NCBI RefSeq assembly: GCF_009865385.1
Contig: NZ_WWJT01000317.1
Location: forward strand, 1-64,000
Direction: 5' to 3'
DNA length: 64,000 nucleotides
Source: Streptomyces sp. SID486
Lineage (GTDB): Bacteria > Actinomycetota > Actinomycetes > Streptomycetales > Streptomycetaceae
The notes below the pieces were generated by a model. It saw only the letters and a list, made by a program, of their open reading frames with translations, made no database searches and was not told where the DNA came from. The position numbers and the translations under genes are program-made. This document shows positions 21,700-30,336 of this stretch, piece after piece. The first letter of the stretch is position 1; the number at the start of each line of letters is the position of its first letter.

Positions 21700-22917
21700 G
21701 TGCCTCGTACCGTCAGGGACGTCGTCTTCGTCGACGGCGTCCGCACCCCGTTCGGCAAGGCGGGCCCGAAGGGCATCTACCACGAGACCCGTGCCGACGA
21801 CCTCGTCGTGAAGGCGATCCGGGAGCTGCTGCGCCGCAACCCCGGTCTGGACCCGAAGAAGATCGACGAGGTCGCCATCGCCGCGACCACGCAGATCGGT
21901 GACCAGGGTCTGACCCTCGGCCGCACGGCCGGCATCCTGGCCGGTCTGCCGCAGTCCGTCCCGGGCTACTCCATCGACCGCATGTGCGCCGGCGCCCTGA
22001 CCGCCGTGACGACCACCGCCGGTTCGATCGCCTTCGGCGCGTACGACGCCGTCATCGCCGGTGGTGTCGAGCACATGGGCCGTCACCCGATGGGCGAGGG
22101 CGTGGACCCGAACCCGCGGTTCGTCTCCGAGAAGCTGGTCGACGAGTCCGCCCTGTTCATGGGCATGACCGCGGAGAACCTGCACGACCGCTACCCGCAG
22201 ATCACCAAGCAGCGCACCGACGAGTACGCGGTGCGCTCGCAGGAGAAGGCCGCCAAGGCGTACGCCGACGGCAAGATCCAGCAGGACCTGGTGCCGATCT
22301 CGGTGCGCCGCACCAACGCCGAGGCCGGCGAGACCGGCTGGGGCCTGGTCACGGCCGACGAGCCGATGCGCCCGGGCACCACCCTGGAGAACCTGTCCGG
22401 CCTGAAGACGCCGTTCCGTGTGCACGGCCGGGTCACCGCGGGCAACGCGGCCGGACTGAACGACGGCGCCACCGCGTCGATCATCGCGAGCGAGGACTTC
22501 GCCCGCGAGAACGACCTGCCGGTCAAGATGCGCCTGGTGTCGTACTCCTTCGCGGGCGTCGAGCCGGAGGTCATGGGCTACGGTCCGATCCCGGCCACGG
22601 AGAAGGCCCTCGCCCAGGCGGGGCTGTCGATCTCCGACATCGGCCTGTTCGAGATCAACGAGGCCTTCGCCGTCCAGGTGCTGGCCTTCCTCGACCACTA
22701 CGGCATCGCGGACGACGACGAGCGCGTCAACCAGTACGGCGGCGCGATCGCCTTCGGTCACCCGCTGGCCTCCTCCGGCGTCCGTCTGATGACGCAGCTG
22801 GCCCGCCAGTTCGAGGAGCAGCCGCACGTCCGCTACGGCCTGACCACCATGTGCGTCGGCTTCGGCATGGGCGCGACGGTCATCTGGGAGAACCCGCACT
22901 TCGAGGGGGACAAGTGA
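21700..22917 (+). CDS. fadA: Acetyl-CoA C-acyltransferase (3-ketoacyl-CoA thiolase)
   Basis: FadA cleaves 3-ketoacyl-CoA with CoA in the last step of fatty-acid beta-oxidation. The 405-residue thiolase has the nucleophile Cys96 in DRMCAGALTAV, NEAFAVQVLAF, the catalytic His in GGAIAFGHPLASSG, and the second Cys in TTMCVGFGMGATVI. The GTG at 21700 is preferred because GGAGGAGA lies just upstream and the protein then starts PRTVRDVVFVDGVRTPFGK; the frame is open upstream only by chance. Its stop overlaps the fadB start by 4 nt, so it forms a two-gene operon for the trifunctional complex. Confidence 0.96.
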   Translation: MPRTVRDVVFVDGVRTPFGKAGPKGIYHETRADDLVVKAIRELLRRNPGLDPKKIDEVAIAATTQIGDQGLTLGRTAGILAGLPQSVPGYSIDRMCAGALTAVTTTAGSIAFGAYDAVIAGGVEHMGRHPMGEGVDPNPRFVSEKLVDESALFMGMTAENLHDRYPQITKQRTDEYAVRSQEKAAKAYADGKIQQDLVPISVRRTNAEAGETGWGLVTADEPMRPGTTLENLSGLKTPFRVHGRVTAGNAAGLNDGATASIIASEDFARENDLPVKMRLVSYSFAGVEPEVMGYGPIPATEKALAQAGLSISDIGLFEINEAFAVQVLAFLDHYGIADDDERVNQYGGAIAFGHPLASSGVRLMTQLARQFEEQPHVRYGLTTMCVGFGMGATVIWENPHFEGDK

Positions 22918-25043
22918 GCACCACCGCCGAGCTTCTGCAGCAGGCTTCCGAACTGTTCCCCGACGAGGTCGTCACCAGTGCGCACGTACGCCACTTCGAC
23001 CTGCCGTCCGGCGCCGGCCGCTTCGCGCTGATCACGCTGGACAACGGCCTGGACCACACCAAGCCGACCACCTTCGGCCCGGCGTCGCTGGCGAACCTGA
23101 ACACCGCCCTCGACCAGGTCGAGAAGGAGGCGGCCGACGGCGAGATCGTCGGTGTCGGCATCACCGGCAAGCCGTTCATCTTCGCGGTCGGCGCCGACCT
23201 CAAGGGCGTCGAGCTGCTGAAGGAGCACGAGCACGCGCTCGCCATCGGCAAGGGCGGCCACGAGGTCTTCAAGCGCCTCGGCGCGCTCGCGGTCCCGACC
23301 TTCGCCTACTACAACGGCGCCGCGATGGGCGGCGGCGTCGAGGTCGGCCTGCACTGCTCCTACCGGACCGTCTCCAAGGCGATCCCGGCGTTCTCGCTGC
23401 CCGAGGTCTTCCTCGGCCTCGTCCCCGGCTGGGGCGGCTGCACCCTGCTGCCGAACCTGATCGGCGCCGACAAGGCCGTCTCGGTCATCATCGAGAACTC
23501 GCTCAACCAGAACAAGCAGCTCAAGGGCCGCCAGGTCTTCGAACTGGGCATCGCCGACGCCGTCTTCGAGGGCGCCGACTTCCTGGAGCAGTCGCTGATC
23601 TGGACCGCCCAGGTGCTCAAGGGCGAGATCACGGTCGAGCGGCCGGAGATCGACCGCGGCGAGGGCTGGGACCAGGCCGTCGCCAAGGGCCGGTTCATCG
23701 CGGACTCCAAGGTGCACGGCGCCGCCCCGGCCGCCTACCGCGCCCTGGACATCATCGCCGCCGCCAAGAACGCCGACCTCCAGCAGGGTTACGACGCCGA
23801 GGACCAGGCCCTCGCCGACCTGATCATGGGCGGCGAACTGCGCTCGGGCATCTACGCGTTCAACCTCGTCCAGAAGCGCGGCAAGCGTCCCGCCGGCGCC
23901 CCGGACAAGAACCTGGCCCGTCCGGTCACCAAGGTCGGTGTCGTCGGTGCCGGTCTGATGGCCAGCCAGCTCGCGCTGCTGTTCCTGCGCCGCCTCGAAG
24001 TACCCGTCGTCCTGACGGACATCGACCAGGAGCGCGTCGACAAGGGTGTGGGCTACGTCCACGCCGAGATCGACAAGCTGCTCGGCAAGGGCCGCGTCAA
24101 CCAGGACAAGGCCAACCGCCTCAAGGCGCTGGTGACCGGTGTCCTGGACAAGGCCGAGGGCTTCGCGGACGCGGACTTCGTCATCGAGGCCGTGTTCGAG
24201 GAGATCGGCGTCAAGCAGCAGGTGTTCGCGGAGGTCGAGGCGGTCGCCCCGGCGCACGCGATCCTCGCCACCAACACCTCCTCCCTGTCGGTGTCGGAGA
24301 TGGCGTCGAAGCTGAAGCACCCCGAGCGGGTCGTAGGCTTCCACTTCTTCAACCCGGTCGCGATCCTGCCCCTGCTGGAGATCGTCCGCGGTGAGAAGAC
24401 CGACGACGCCTCGCTGGCGACCGCGTTCGCCGTGGCCAAGAAGCTGAAGAAGACCGCGGTCCTCACCAAGGACGCCCCGGCGTTCGTCGTGAACCGCATC
24501 CTGACGCGCTTCATGGGCGAGATCCAGAACGTCATCGACGAGGGCACCCCGGTCGAGGTCGCCGAGAAGGCGATCGAGCCGCTCGGTCTGCCGATGTCCC
24601 CGCTGGTCCTGCTGGAGCTGGTGGGCCCGGCGATCGGCCTGCACGTCTCGGAGACCCTCAACCGGGCCTTCCCGGACCGCTTCACGGTCTCCCCGAACCT
24701 CAAGGCGGTCGTCGAGGCGGGCAAGCGCGGCTTCTACGTCTACGACAGCGGCAAGCCGGAGCTGGACCCGGAGGTCGCCGCGCTGCTCAAGCAGGGCGAC
24801 TCCGTGCTCACCGAGGAGCAGGTGCGCGCGCGGGTGCTGGACGCGGTGGCGCAGGAGATCGGGCTCATGCTCGACGAGGGCGTCGTCGCCGAGGCCCAGG
24901 ACATCGACCTGTGCCTGATCACGGGCGCCGGCTGGCCCTTCCACCTGGGCGGCATCACGCCGTACCTGGACCGCGAGGGCGTCTCGGAGCGCGTGAACGG
25001 CAAGAAGTTCCTGGACCAGGGCGTGGCGAGCGTCCCGGCGTAA
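22914..25043 (+). CDS. fadB: Fatty-acid oxidation complex alpha subunit
   Basis: FadB combines enoyl-CoA hydratase and 3-hydroxyacyl-CoA dehydrogenase activities. The 709-residue protein has an N-terminal crotonase domain (about 30-290: FAVGADLKGVELL, YYNGAAMGGGVEVGLHC, LPEVFLGLVPGWGG) and an NAD-binding dehydrogenase domain (about 340-520: VGVVGAGLMASQLALLF, LATNTSSLSVSEM, VVGFHFFNPVAILPLLEIVRG). The C-terminal helical domain follows. The GTG at 22914 has GAGGGGGAC upstream. One oddity is that the first NAD glycine-rich loop is GAGLMAS rather than GAGTMG. It pairs with fadA to complete beta-oxidation. Confidence 0.95.
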   Translation: MSTTAELLQQASELFPDEVVTSAHVRHFDLPSGAGRFALITLDNGLDHTKPTTFGPASLANLNTALDQVEKEAADGEIVGVGITGKPFIFAVGADLKGVELLKEHEHALAIGKGGHEVFKRLGALAVPTFAYYNGAAMGGGVEVGLHCSYRTVSKAIPAFSLPEVFLGLVPGWGGCTLLPNLIGADKAVSVIIENSLNQNKQLKGRQVFELGIADAVFEGADFLEQSLIWTAQVLKGEITVERPEIDRGEGWDQAVAKGRFIADSKVHGAAPAAYRALDIIAAAKNADLQQGYDAEDQALADLIMGGELRSGIYAFNLVQKRGKRPAGAPDKNLARPVTKVGVVGAGLMASQLALLFLRRLEVPVVLTDIDQERVDKGVGYVHAEIDKLLGKGRVNQDKANRLKALVTGVLDKAEGFADADFVIEAVFEEIGVKQQVFAEVEAVAPAHAILATNTSSLSVSEMASKLKHPERVVGFHFFNPVAILPLLEIVRGEKTDDASLATAFAVAKKLKKTAVLTKDAPAFVVNRILTRFMGEIQNVIDEGTPVEVAEKAIEPLGLPMSPLVLLELVGPAIGLHVSETLNRAFPDRFTVSPNLKAVVEAGKRGFYVYDSGKPELDPEVAALLKQGDSVLTEEQVRARVLDAVAQEIGLMLDEGVVAEAQDIDLCLITGAGWPFHLGGITPYLDREGVSERVNGKKFLDQGVASVPA

Positions 25044-25062
25044 GGCACGCGCACGGTCGTAC

Positions 25063-25096
25063 GATGCCCGGCACACCTCGTGGTGTGCCGGGCATC
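25063..25096 (+). terminator. fadB terminator
   Basis: A perfect 15-bp stem (25063-25077 with 25082-25096) with a TCGT loop begins 19 nt after the fadB stop. Confidence 0.85.
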
Positions 25097-25179
25097 GGCG
25101 TCGTCACCCGGACCGGCGGGCGGTGCCGCTGTGACCGGGGCGCGCACCGGAGGATGTCCGCGCGGCGGGTGCCGGCCGC

Positions 25180-26196
25180 TCAGACCTCCCGCCACGCCTC
25201 CAGCGCCAGCCCCGGCTCGTCCTTGCGGCGGGTCAGCTGGAGCCGGCCGGTCGACGGGGACAACGTTGCCGCCACCACCCGGCCCGTCTCGTCCGTCGTC
25301 AGGGACACCAGGGCGTCCAGCGGCAGTTCGGGGCCCGACTCGGTCCACCAGGCCCCGGCCGACTCCTGCTCGGTCGGATAGGCGGCGAAGGCGACCCGCC
25401 GGCTCGCCGTCCGCTGGACCAGCAGCGTGCAGTCGTGGCCGTCCAGTTCGCAGCGGATCGCCGACACCGGGCCGGGACCCGCGGCGGGCAGCACGGTGAC
25501 CGGCTTGCCGCCCGCGCGCCAGGCGCACAGATCGCCGGAGGTGTCGGTGTAGAAGACGGTCGTGCTGTCCGGGGAGGTGGCCAGGGCACGCAGGGTGCCC
25601 GGGCGGACCGGTGCCTGCAGGGTCTCCTGGAGCACGGGCTGGGCGCCCGGCTTCTCCTGACGCCAGTACAGCAGGCCCTGCGGGACGGCCGCGTACACCT
25701 CGACCCTCCCGGACTCCCCGGTGACCGCGGCGAGTCCGTCCCGTACCTCGCGGCCCTTCAGGTCACGCCAGGGGTCCCAGCCGCCCTTCTCCTTCTGCAT
25801 GATCATGCTCACCCCGCCGCCCCTGTTCGGGACGAAGACGTGGGCGCGGCCCTGGGTGTCCACCGCGACGGCGGGCGTGCCGGTGCGGTCGCCCTTCCTG
25901 TTCGGGTGGCCGATCGGATGCCAGTCCAGGGCCGCCAGGTGCGGGCGGAAGTGCGTGGAGTGCACCAGCCCGGCCTCGCCCGCGACGGTGGGCCGCCAGG
26001 AGACCAGGTGGGTGTAGCCGTCGGCGCCCTGGCCGGCCGCCAGGACGGGGTGCAGTCGCTGTTCGCCGCCCACCTTGCGGGGTGCGGACCAGGGTCCGTG
26101 GGGGCCACGCTCGGCCCGGCACAGGACGGCGTCACCCGACAGCTGGTAGACACTGAGGCGGCCGTCTCGGCCGCGAAGGAGCCAGTCGCCGTTCAC
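25180..26196 (-). CDS. Uncharacterised protein, possible beta-propeller
   Basis: I do not recognise a named family. The 338-residue protein has no signal peptide or membrane helix. It shows repeating units with a pattern of small aromatic-rich strands, for example GDWLLRGRDGRLSVYQL, THLVSWRPTVAGEAGLVHSTHFRP, AHVFVPNRGGGVSM, RVEVYAAVPQGLLYW and TVFYTDTSGDLCAWRAGG. This looks like a lectin-like or YWTD-like beta-propeller of about six blades. The GTG start at 26196 lacks a clear ribosome site. It is convergent with fadB and divergent from the PIN/NYN gene, so it is a single-gene unit. Confidence 0.7.
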   Translation of the reverse strand: MNGDWLLRGRDGRLSVYQLSGDAVLCRAERGPHGPWSAPRKVGGEQRLHPVLAAGQGADGYTHLVSWRPTVAGEAGLVHSTHFRPHLAALDWHPIGHPNRKGDRTGTPAVAVDTQGRAHVFVPNRGGGVSMIMQKEKGGWDPWRDLKGREVRDGLAAVTGESGRVEVYAAVPQGLLYWRQEKPGAQPVLQETLQAPVRPGTLRALATSPDSTTVFYTDTSGDLCAWRAGGKPVTVLPAAGPGPVSAIRCELDGHDCTLLVQRTASRRVAFAAYPTEQESAGAWWTESGPELPLDALVSLTTDETGRVVAATLSPSTGRLQLTRRKDEPGLALEAWREV

Positions 26197-26270
26197 CGGT
26201 TCACTTTAAGCCGCTCGGCGCGTGCCGTGGGGCCCGGCCCCCGGTCCCCGGGCCGTGGGACCCTGGACGC

Positions 26271-26663
26271 ATGAGCGACCCCGTGCCACCCGTGCCGTCC
26301 CCCGCCCCGCGGCTCGTCGTCGTGGACGGCGCGAACGTCGTCGGCTCCCGGCCCGACGGCTGGTGGCGGGACCGCGCGGCGGCGGCCGAGCGGCTGCGGG
26401 ACCGGCTGGCCGGTGAGGGCCTGCCGGGATGTGCGGGGCCGGTGGAAATCGTGCTCGTGGTCGAGGGCGCGGCCCGTGGTGTGGCGTCGGTGCCGGGCGT
26501 CCGGGTGGAGCCGGCGCCGGGCAGCGGGGACGACCGGATCGTGGAACTGGCCGCCGAGAACGCCGGCCGCAGCCGTCTGGTGGTGACCGCCGACCGGGAA
26601 CTGCGGCGCCGGGTCACGGAGCTGGGCGCGGAGGTGACGGGCCCGCGCGCGGTCTGGGGCTGA
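26271..26663 (+). CDS. Small PIN/NYN-like nuclease-fold protein
   Basis: The 130-residue protein begins its fold with LVVVDGANVVGSRPDGWWRDR, a motif typical of NYN/YacP-like PIN domains where the first Asp helps bind metal. PGSGDDRIVELA (two more acidic residues) and VVTADRELRRRVTELGAEVTGP (the DRELR motif) follow. These acidic residues could form a metal site for RNA cleavage. Similar proteins are often annotated as NTP pyrophosphohydrolase, which the motifs here do not support. No partner antitoxin is adjacent. Confidence 0.75.
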   Translation: MSDPVPPVPSPAPRLVVVDGANVVGSRPDGWWRDRAAAAERLRDRLAGEGLPGCAGPVEIVLVVEGAARGVASVPGVRVEPAPGSGDDRIVELAAENAGRSRLVVTADRELRRRVTELGAEVTGPRAVWG

Positions 26664-26689
26664 ACCCCGGCGACCCCGGCACCACGGCC

Positions 26690-26994
26690 TGGGAACACCG
26701 ACGGACACGGGCACGAGCCACGACCGCACGACACCCACGGCCGCGACAGCACCCACGCCCACATCCGCACCCACAGCCGCGTCCGCAGCCCGCCCGCACC
26801 GCAGCCGCAGCCGCGTCCGCCGGCACCGCCCCGCAGCCGCAGCAGCCGCCTCTCCGCCGCAGGCGCTCCCGCCCCCGCGCCCGGGCAGCCGCATCCGTAG
26901 CCCGCCCGCACCGCAGCCGTAGCCGCCGCCTGACCGCCGTAGCCGCAGCCTGACCGCCGCAGGCGTTCCCGTCCCCGCTTCCGGGCAGCCGCCG
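26690..26994. repeat. Degenerate CCGCAGCCG-rich low-complexity region with 39-bp repeat
   Basis: The whole 331-nt gap after the PIN/NYN gene is built from GCC/CAG/CCG words (for example GCCGCAGCCGCAGCCGC). A 39-bp unit at 26854-26892 (containing GCAGGCGCTCCCGCCCCCGC) recurs at 26954-26992 with about four changes, exactly 100 bp on. No gene is supported here although open frames run through it on both strands. Confidence 0.8.
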
Positions 26995-28446
26995 CTACGG
27001 CCCCGGTGCCCGGGTGTACAGGACCGCTCCGTCCACCCGGCCGGCCTCCTCGTAGCCCGCCGCGAGGAGGCGGCGCAGCGTCGGGAGGCGGCCGGGGGCG
27101 TAGGGCTTGCCGCGGGAGTCGTCGACGACCAGGGCGGGGGCGTGCGTGGTCATCTCCCGGCGGAAGACCGGCCAGGTGCCCGCGACCGCGTACTTCTCCC
27201 CCACCCGGGGGCCGTCCCGGCCGCCGCTGTAGTTGGTGAGCAGTCCCGCGGTGAGGTAGCGGGTGGCGGGGGTGCGGCCGGCCAGCCAGTAGGTCTCCGG
27301 GTGCATGCCCCACACGAGGACCCGGTCGGCGGGAGCCGTGCGCTGCGCGAGGGCCGCCGCCAGCCGCTCGGCGTGCGCGAGTTCGGGGCGGGGGGCGAGC
27401 AGGCCCCAGCCGACGAAGAGGGCGCAGGAGCAGACCGAGGTGAGGACGGCGGCCGTGTACCGCTCACGGGGCAGGACGTGCAGCGCGGCGGTGGCCAACA
27501 GGGCGAGCGGCGGGGTGAGTTGCAGGTAGTAATGGCCGAAGAAGTGGCAGCCGAGCAGCACGGCGCCGGCCGAGGCGGCCAGCCACAGCCACAGCTCGGG
27601 CACGTGGCCGCGGGCGCCGCGCAGGGCCCGTGCGACCGGCGGCAGCAGGCCCGCCGAGGCCGCCGCCAGGATCGCCGCGTTGGTCAGCGCCCGGACCAGG
27701 ACGTGGAGTTCGGAGCCGGTGACGGAGGCGTACGCGGTGGAGCCGGTCACCGTCCAGAACAGGAAGCCGGCCGGGTCCGTCGCCAGCGCCGCGCCGAGCA
27801 CGGGCGCGGCGAACCCGGCCGCGAGCCGTGGCAGGCCGGCCCGCAGCCCGCCGCCCTGCCGGTGCAGCAGCCAGAGCACCGGCAGCAGTGCCGCTCCCCC
27901 GGTCTGCTTGGTCAGGAAGGCGGCGGCCACGGCGGCCCCGGCCAGACCCCAGCGCGCGCGGTCCGCGCACCACAGGGCGGCGGCCGTGCCGGGCAGTATG
28001 AACACCTCGAAGGTGGCGGCCTGCGCGTCCTCGGGGTTGAGTCCGACCGAGACCAGCAGGTAGAGCACTCCGGCGGTGCGGCCGGCCCGGTCGCCCCAGC
28101 GGCGGCGGGCCACGGAGGCCAGCAGGGCGGCGGTGAGCAGCTGGGCGAGGACGGCGAGCACCCGCAGGGGGGTCAGCGAGCCGGAGCCGAAGAGCGCGAA
28201 CGCGCCCTGGTACAGCCAGGGCAGCACCGGCGGCTTGCGGTCCACCACCGTCTCGTACAGCCGGCCGCCCTGGGCCAGCAGCCGGGCCTGTACGGCGAGG
28301 AAGCCCTCGTCCGGGTTCCAGAGCGGCTGCGCGAAGGAGGGGATCCGGGTGACGCAGGCCAGCGCGGCCAGCAGGGGCACGAGCCGCGCCCAGTACGCCG
28401 TCCGGGTGACCGCGGTCCGGGCGGGGGCGAGCGGGGCGGCGAGCAT
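26995..28446 (-). CDS. GT-C fold membrane glycosyltransferase (PMT/ArnT-like)
   Basis: This 483-residue protein has roughly ten hydrophobic segments. After the first membrane helix it carries the acidic motif NPDEGFLAVQARLLAQGGRLYETVVDRKPPVLPWLYQ, typical of GT39/ArnT-like enzymes, where the Asp/Glu pair sits in the first extracytoplasmic loop. Such enzymes move sugars from polyprenyl-phosphate donors to outside acceptors. The C-terminal 110 residues (from about 375) are soluble and face outside. Acceptor and donor cannot be told from sequence. The ATG has no obvious partner genes nearby. Confidence 0.8.
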   Translation of the reverse strand: MLAAPLAPARTAVTRTAYWARLVPLLAALACVTRIPSFAQPLWNPDEGFLAVQARLLAQGGRLYETVVDRKPPVLPWLYQGAFALFGSGSLTPLRVLAVLAQLLTAALLASVARRRWGDRAGRTAGVLYLLVSVGLNPEDAQAATFEVFILPGTAAALWCADRARWGLAGAAVAAAFLTKQTGGAALLPVLWLLHRQGGGLRAGLPRLAAGFAAPVLGAALATDPAGFLFWTVTGSTAYASVTGSELHVLVRALTNAAILAAASAGLLPPVARALRGARGHVPELWLWLAASAGAVLLGCHFFGHYYLQLTPPLALLATAALHVLPRERYTAAVLTSVCSCALFVGWGLLAPRPELAHAERLAAALAQRTAPADRVLVWGMHPETYWLAGRTPATRYLTAGLLTNYSGGRDGPRVGEKYAVAGTWPVFRREMTTHAPALVVDDSRGKPYAPGRLPTLRRLLAAGYEEAGRVDGAVLYTRAPGP

Positions 28447-28499
28447 GCCAGCACGCTATCCGGCCCCGGGGCCCCGGCCGGTGCGGGACATACGGGACC

Positions 28500-28652
28500 G
28501 GAGCGGGAGTATCGCCGCCCGGCCCTGGGTCGCCGGAGCCCCGCGGCGTCCCACCGCCCGGCCCTGGACGGCGGACCCCCGCGGCGTCCCGCCGACCGGG
28601 CCTTGTCGCCGTCCGGACCTGGTCGGCGTCGGGGCCTGGTCGGCGTCCGGGC
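28500..28652. repeat. GC-rich repeats abutting the permease stop codon
   Basis: A 39-bp unit starting CCCGGCCCTGG and continuing through CCCCGCGGCGTCCC is present twice (about 28517-28594), followed by shorter copies of GCCTGGTCGGCGTCC. The last copy, GCCTAGTCGGCGG, contains the permease stop codon (complement of CTA). No gene is seen in 28447-28652. Confidence 0.75.
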
Positions 28653-30176
28653 CTAGTCGGCGGATCCCCGCGGCGTGCGCGCGTCCTGCTCGGCCGCGGC
28701 CGCCTCGCGCTGACCCAGACGGCTGTGCGAGCGGCCGTAGAGGAAGTAGACGACGAAGCCGATGATCATCCAGACGGCGAACCGGATCCACGTCTCGGCG
28801 GGCAGGTTGAGCATCAGCCACAGCGAGGCGCACACGGACAGGATCGGGACGACCGGTACCCACGGGGTGCGGAAGGCGCGCGGCAGGTCGGGGCGGGTCC
28901 TGCGCAGGATGATGACGCTGAGGGCGACGACGACGAACGCGAACAGCGTGCCGATGTTCACCAGTTCGGCGAGTTCGCTGAGGCTGGTGAAGCCGGCCAC
29001 AACCGCGATGACCCCGCCGAGCAGGATGGTGGAGCGGTACGGCGTCTGGAACCGCGGGTGGGTGTGCGAGAAGAACCGGGGCAGCAGTCCGTCGCGGCTC
29101 ATGGCGAAGAAGACCCGGGACTGGCCGAGCAGCAGGATCATGCACACCGTGGTGAGACCGATGGCGGCGCCGAAGCTGATCAGGCCCGCGTACCAGGGGT
29201 GTCCCGTGGCCTTGAAGGCGTCGGCGAGCGGCGCCTTGATCGACAGCGCGCTGTACTTCTGCATGCCGGTCACGACGATCGACACGGCGACGTACAGGAC
29301 GGTGCAGATGACCAGGGAGCCCAGGATGCCGCGCGGGACGTCGCGCTGCGGGTTGCGGGTCTCCTCGGCGGCGGTGGCGACGACGTCGAAGCCGATGAAC
29401 GCGAAGAACACCACGGACGCCGCGGTGAAGACGCCCATGACGCCGAAGTCGGAGGGCGCCCAGCCGAACATCAGCTGGATCAGGGGGGCCTTGAGGTTCC
29501 CCGCCGCCTCCGCGGACCGGGCCTTCGGGATGAACGGGTCGAAGTTCCCGCTCTTGACGAAGAAAGCCCCCGCGATGATCACGACGAGGACCACGGCCAC
29601 CTTGATCGCGACGACCACGGAGGTGACGCGCGCGGACAGTTTCATGCCGACGACGAGGATGACCGTGAGCGCCAGGACGAGGGCCGCGGCGAGGATGTCG
29701 AAGCCGAAGCCCGTGGCGCCGTCCCGGCCGGACAGCGCGGCGGGCAGGTCCCAGCCCGCGTTGTCGAGCAGCGAGTGGATGTAGCCGGACCAGCCGACCG
29801 CGACCACCGCCGTGCCGAGCGCCAGTTCCAGGACCAGGTCCCAGCCGATGATCCAGGCGGGGAGTTCGCCGAGCGAGGCGTAGGAGAAGGTGTACGCGGA
29901 GCCCGCGACGGGGACCGAGGAGGCGAACTCGGCGTAGCACAGGGCGGCGAGGGCGCAGACGACACCGGCCACGACGAAGGACAGCGAAACGGCGGGACCG
30001 GCGGTGTTCCTGGCCGCCGTGCCGGTGAGGACGAAGATGCCGGTACCGATGATGACACCGACACCGAAGACGGTCAGGTCGAGGGCGGTCAGCGACTTCC
30101 TGAGCGAATGCTCGGGTTCCTCGGTGTCCTGGATGGACTGCTCGACGTTCTTCGTCCGGAACAGCGCGTTGCTCAC
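28653..30176 (-). CDS. APC-family amino acid permease (cationic amino acid transporter-like)
   Basis: This 507-residue integral membrane protein has about 12 to 14 hydrophobic segments and imports amino acids, probably with protons. The first helix holds the APC substrate motif GVGVIIGTGIFVLTG. Helix 6 reads FFAFIGFDVVATAAEETRNPQRDVPRGI, the conserved region of cationic amino acid transporters. The GTG at 30176 with GGGAGG upstream is preferred over an in-frame ATG further out, because the protein then begins with the cytoplasmic tail SNALFRTKNVEQSIQDTEEPEHSLRKSL. It is transcribed after dxs in the same direction but behind a strong hairpin. Confidence 0.88.
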   Translation of the reverse strand: MSNALFRTKNVEQSIQDTEEPEHSLRKSLTALDLTVFGVGVIIGTGIFVLTGTAARNTAGPAVSLSFVVAGVVCALAALCYAEFASSVPVAGSAYTFSYASLGELPAWIIGWDLVLELALGTAVVAVGWSGYIHSLLDNAGWDLPAALSGRDGATGFGFDILAAALVLALTVILVVGMKLSARVTSVVVAIKVAVVLVVIIAGAFFVKSGNFDPFIPKARSAEAAGNLKAPLIQLMFGWAPSDFGVMGVFTAASVVFFAFIGFDVVATAAEETRNPQRDVPRGILGSLVICTVLYVAVSIVVTGMQKYSALSIKAPLADAFKATGHPWYAGLISFGAAIGLTTVCMILLLGQSRVFFAMSRDGLLPRFFSHTHPRFQTPYRSTILLGGVIAVVAGFTSLSELAELVNIGTLFAFVVVALSVIILRRTRPDLPRAFRTPWVPVVPILSVCASLWLMLNLPAETWIRFAVWMIIGFVVYFLYGRSHSRLGQREAAAAEQDARTPRGSAD

Positions 30177-30270
30177 GTGCCTGCCTCCCACGCTTGTGAG
30201 GCCTCGATATGGCTCAACATGATCGAGAGGGACGGGGAGCGTATTCCCCGGCACAGGCAGGTTCACGCAC

Positions 30271-30314
30271 GCGGGCCGGTTCCGCCACCGGGAGGAGGCG
30301 CGGAACCGGCCCGC
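30271..30314 (-). terminator. dxs terminator
   Basis: A perfect 15-bp stem (30271-30285 with 30300-30314) with a 14-nt loop begins 22 nt beyond the dxs stop. It separates dxs from the permease gene. Confidence 0.75.
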
Positions 30315-30336
30315 GGGGGCGGTTTTCGGCCGCGTT

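Noticed and set aside
22833..25076. Minus-strand 747-codon open frame opposite fadB
   Set aside because: Mirror of fadB codon bias; composition dominated by Asp, Leu, Arg and Val without domains.
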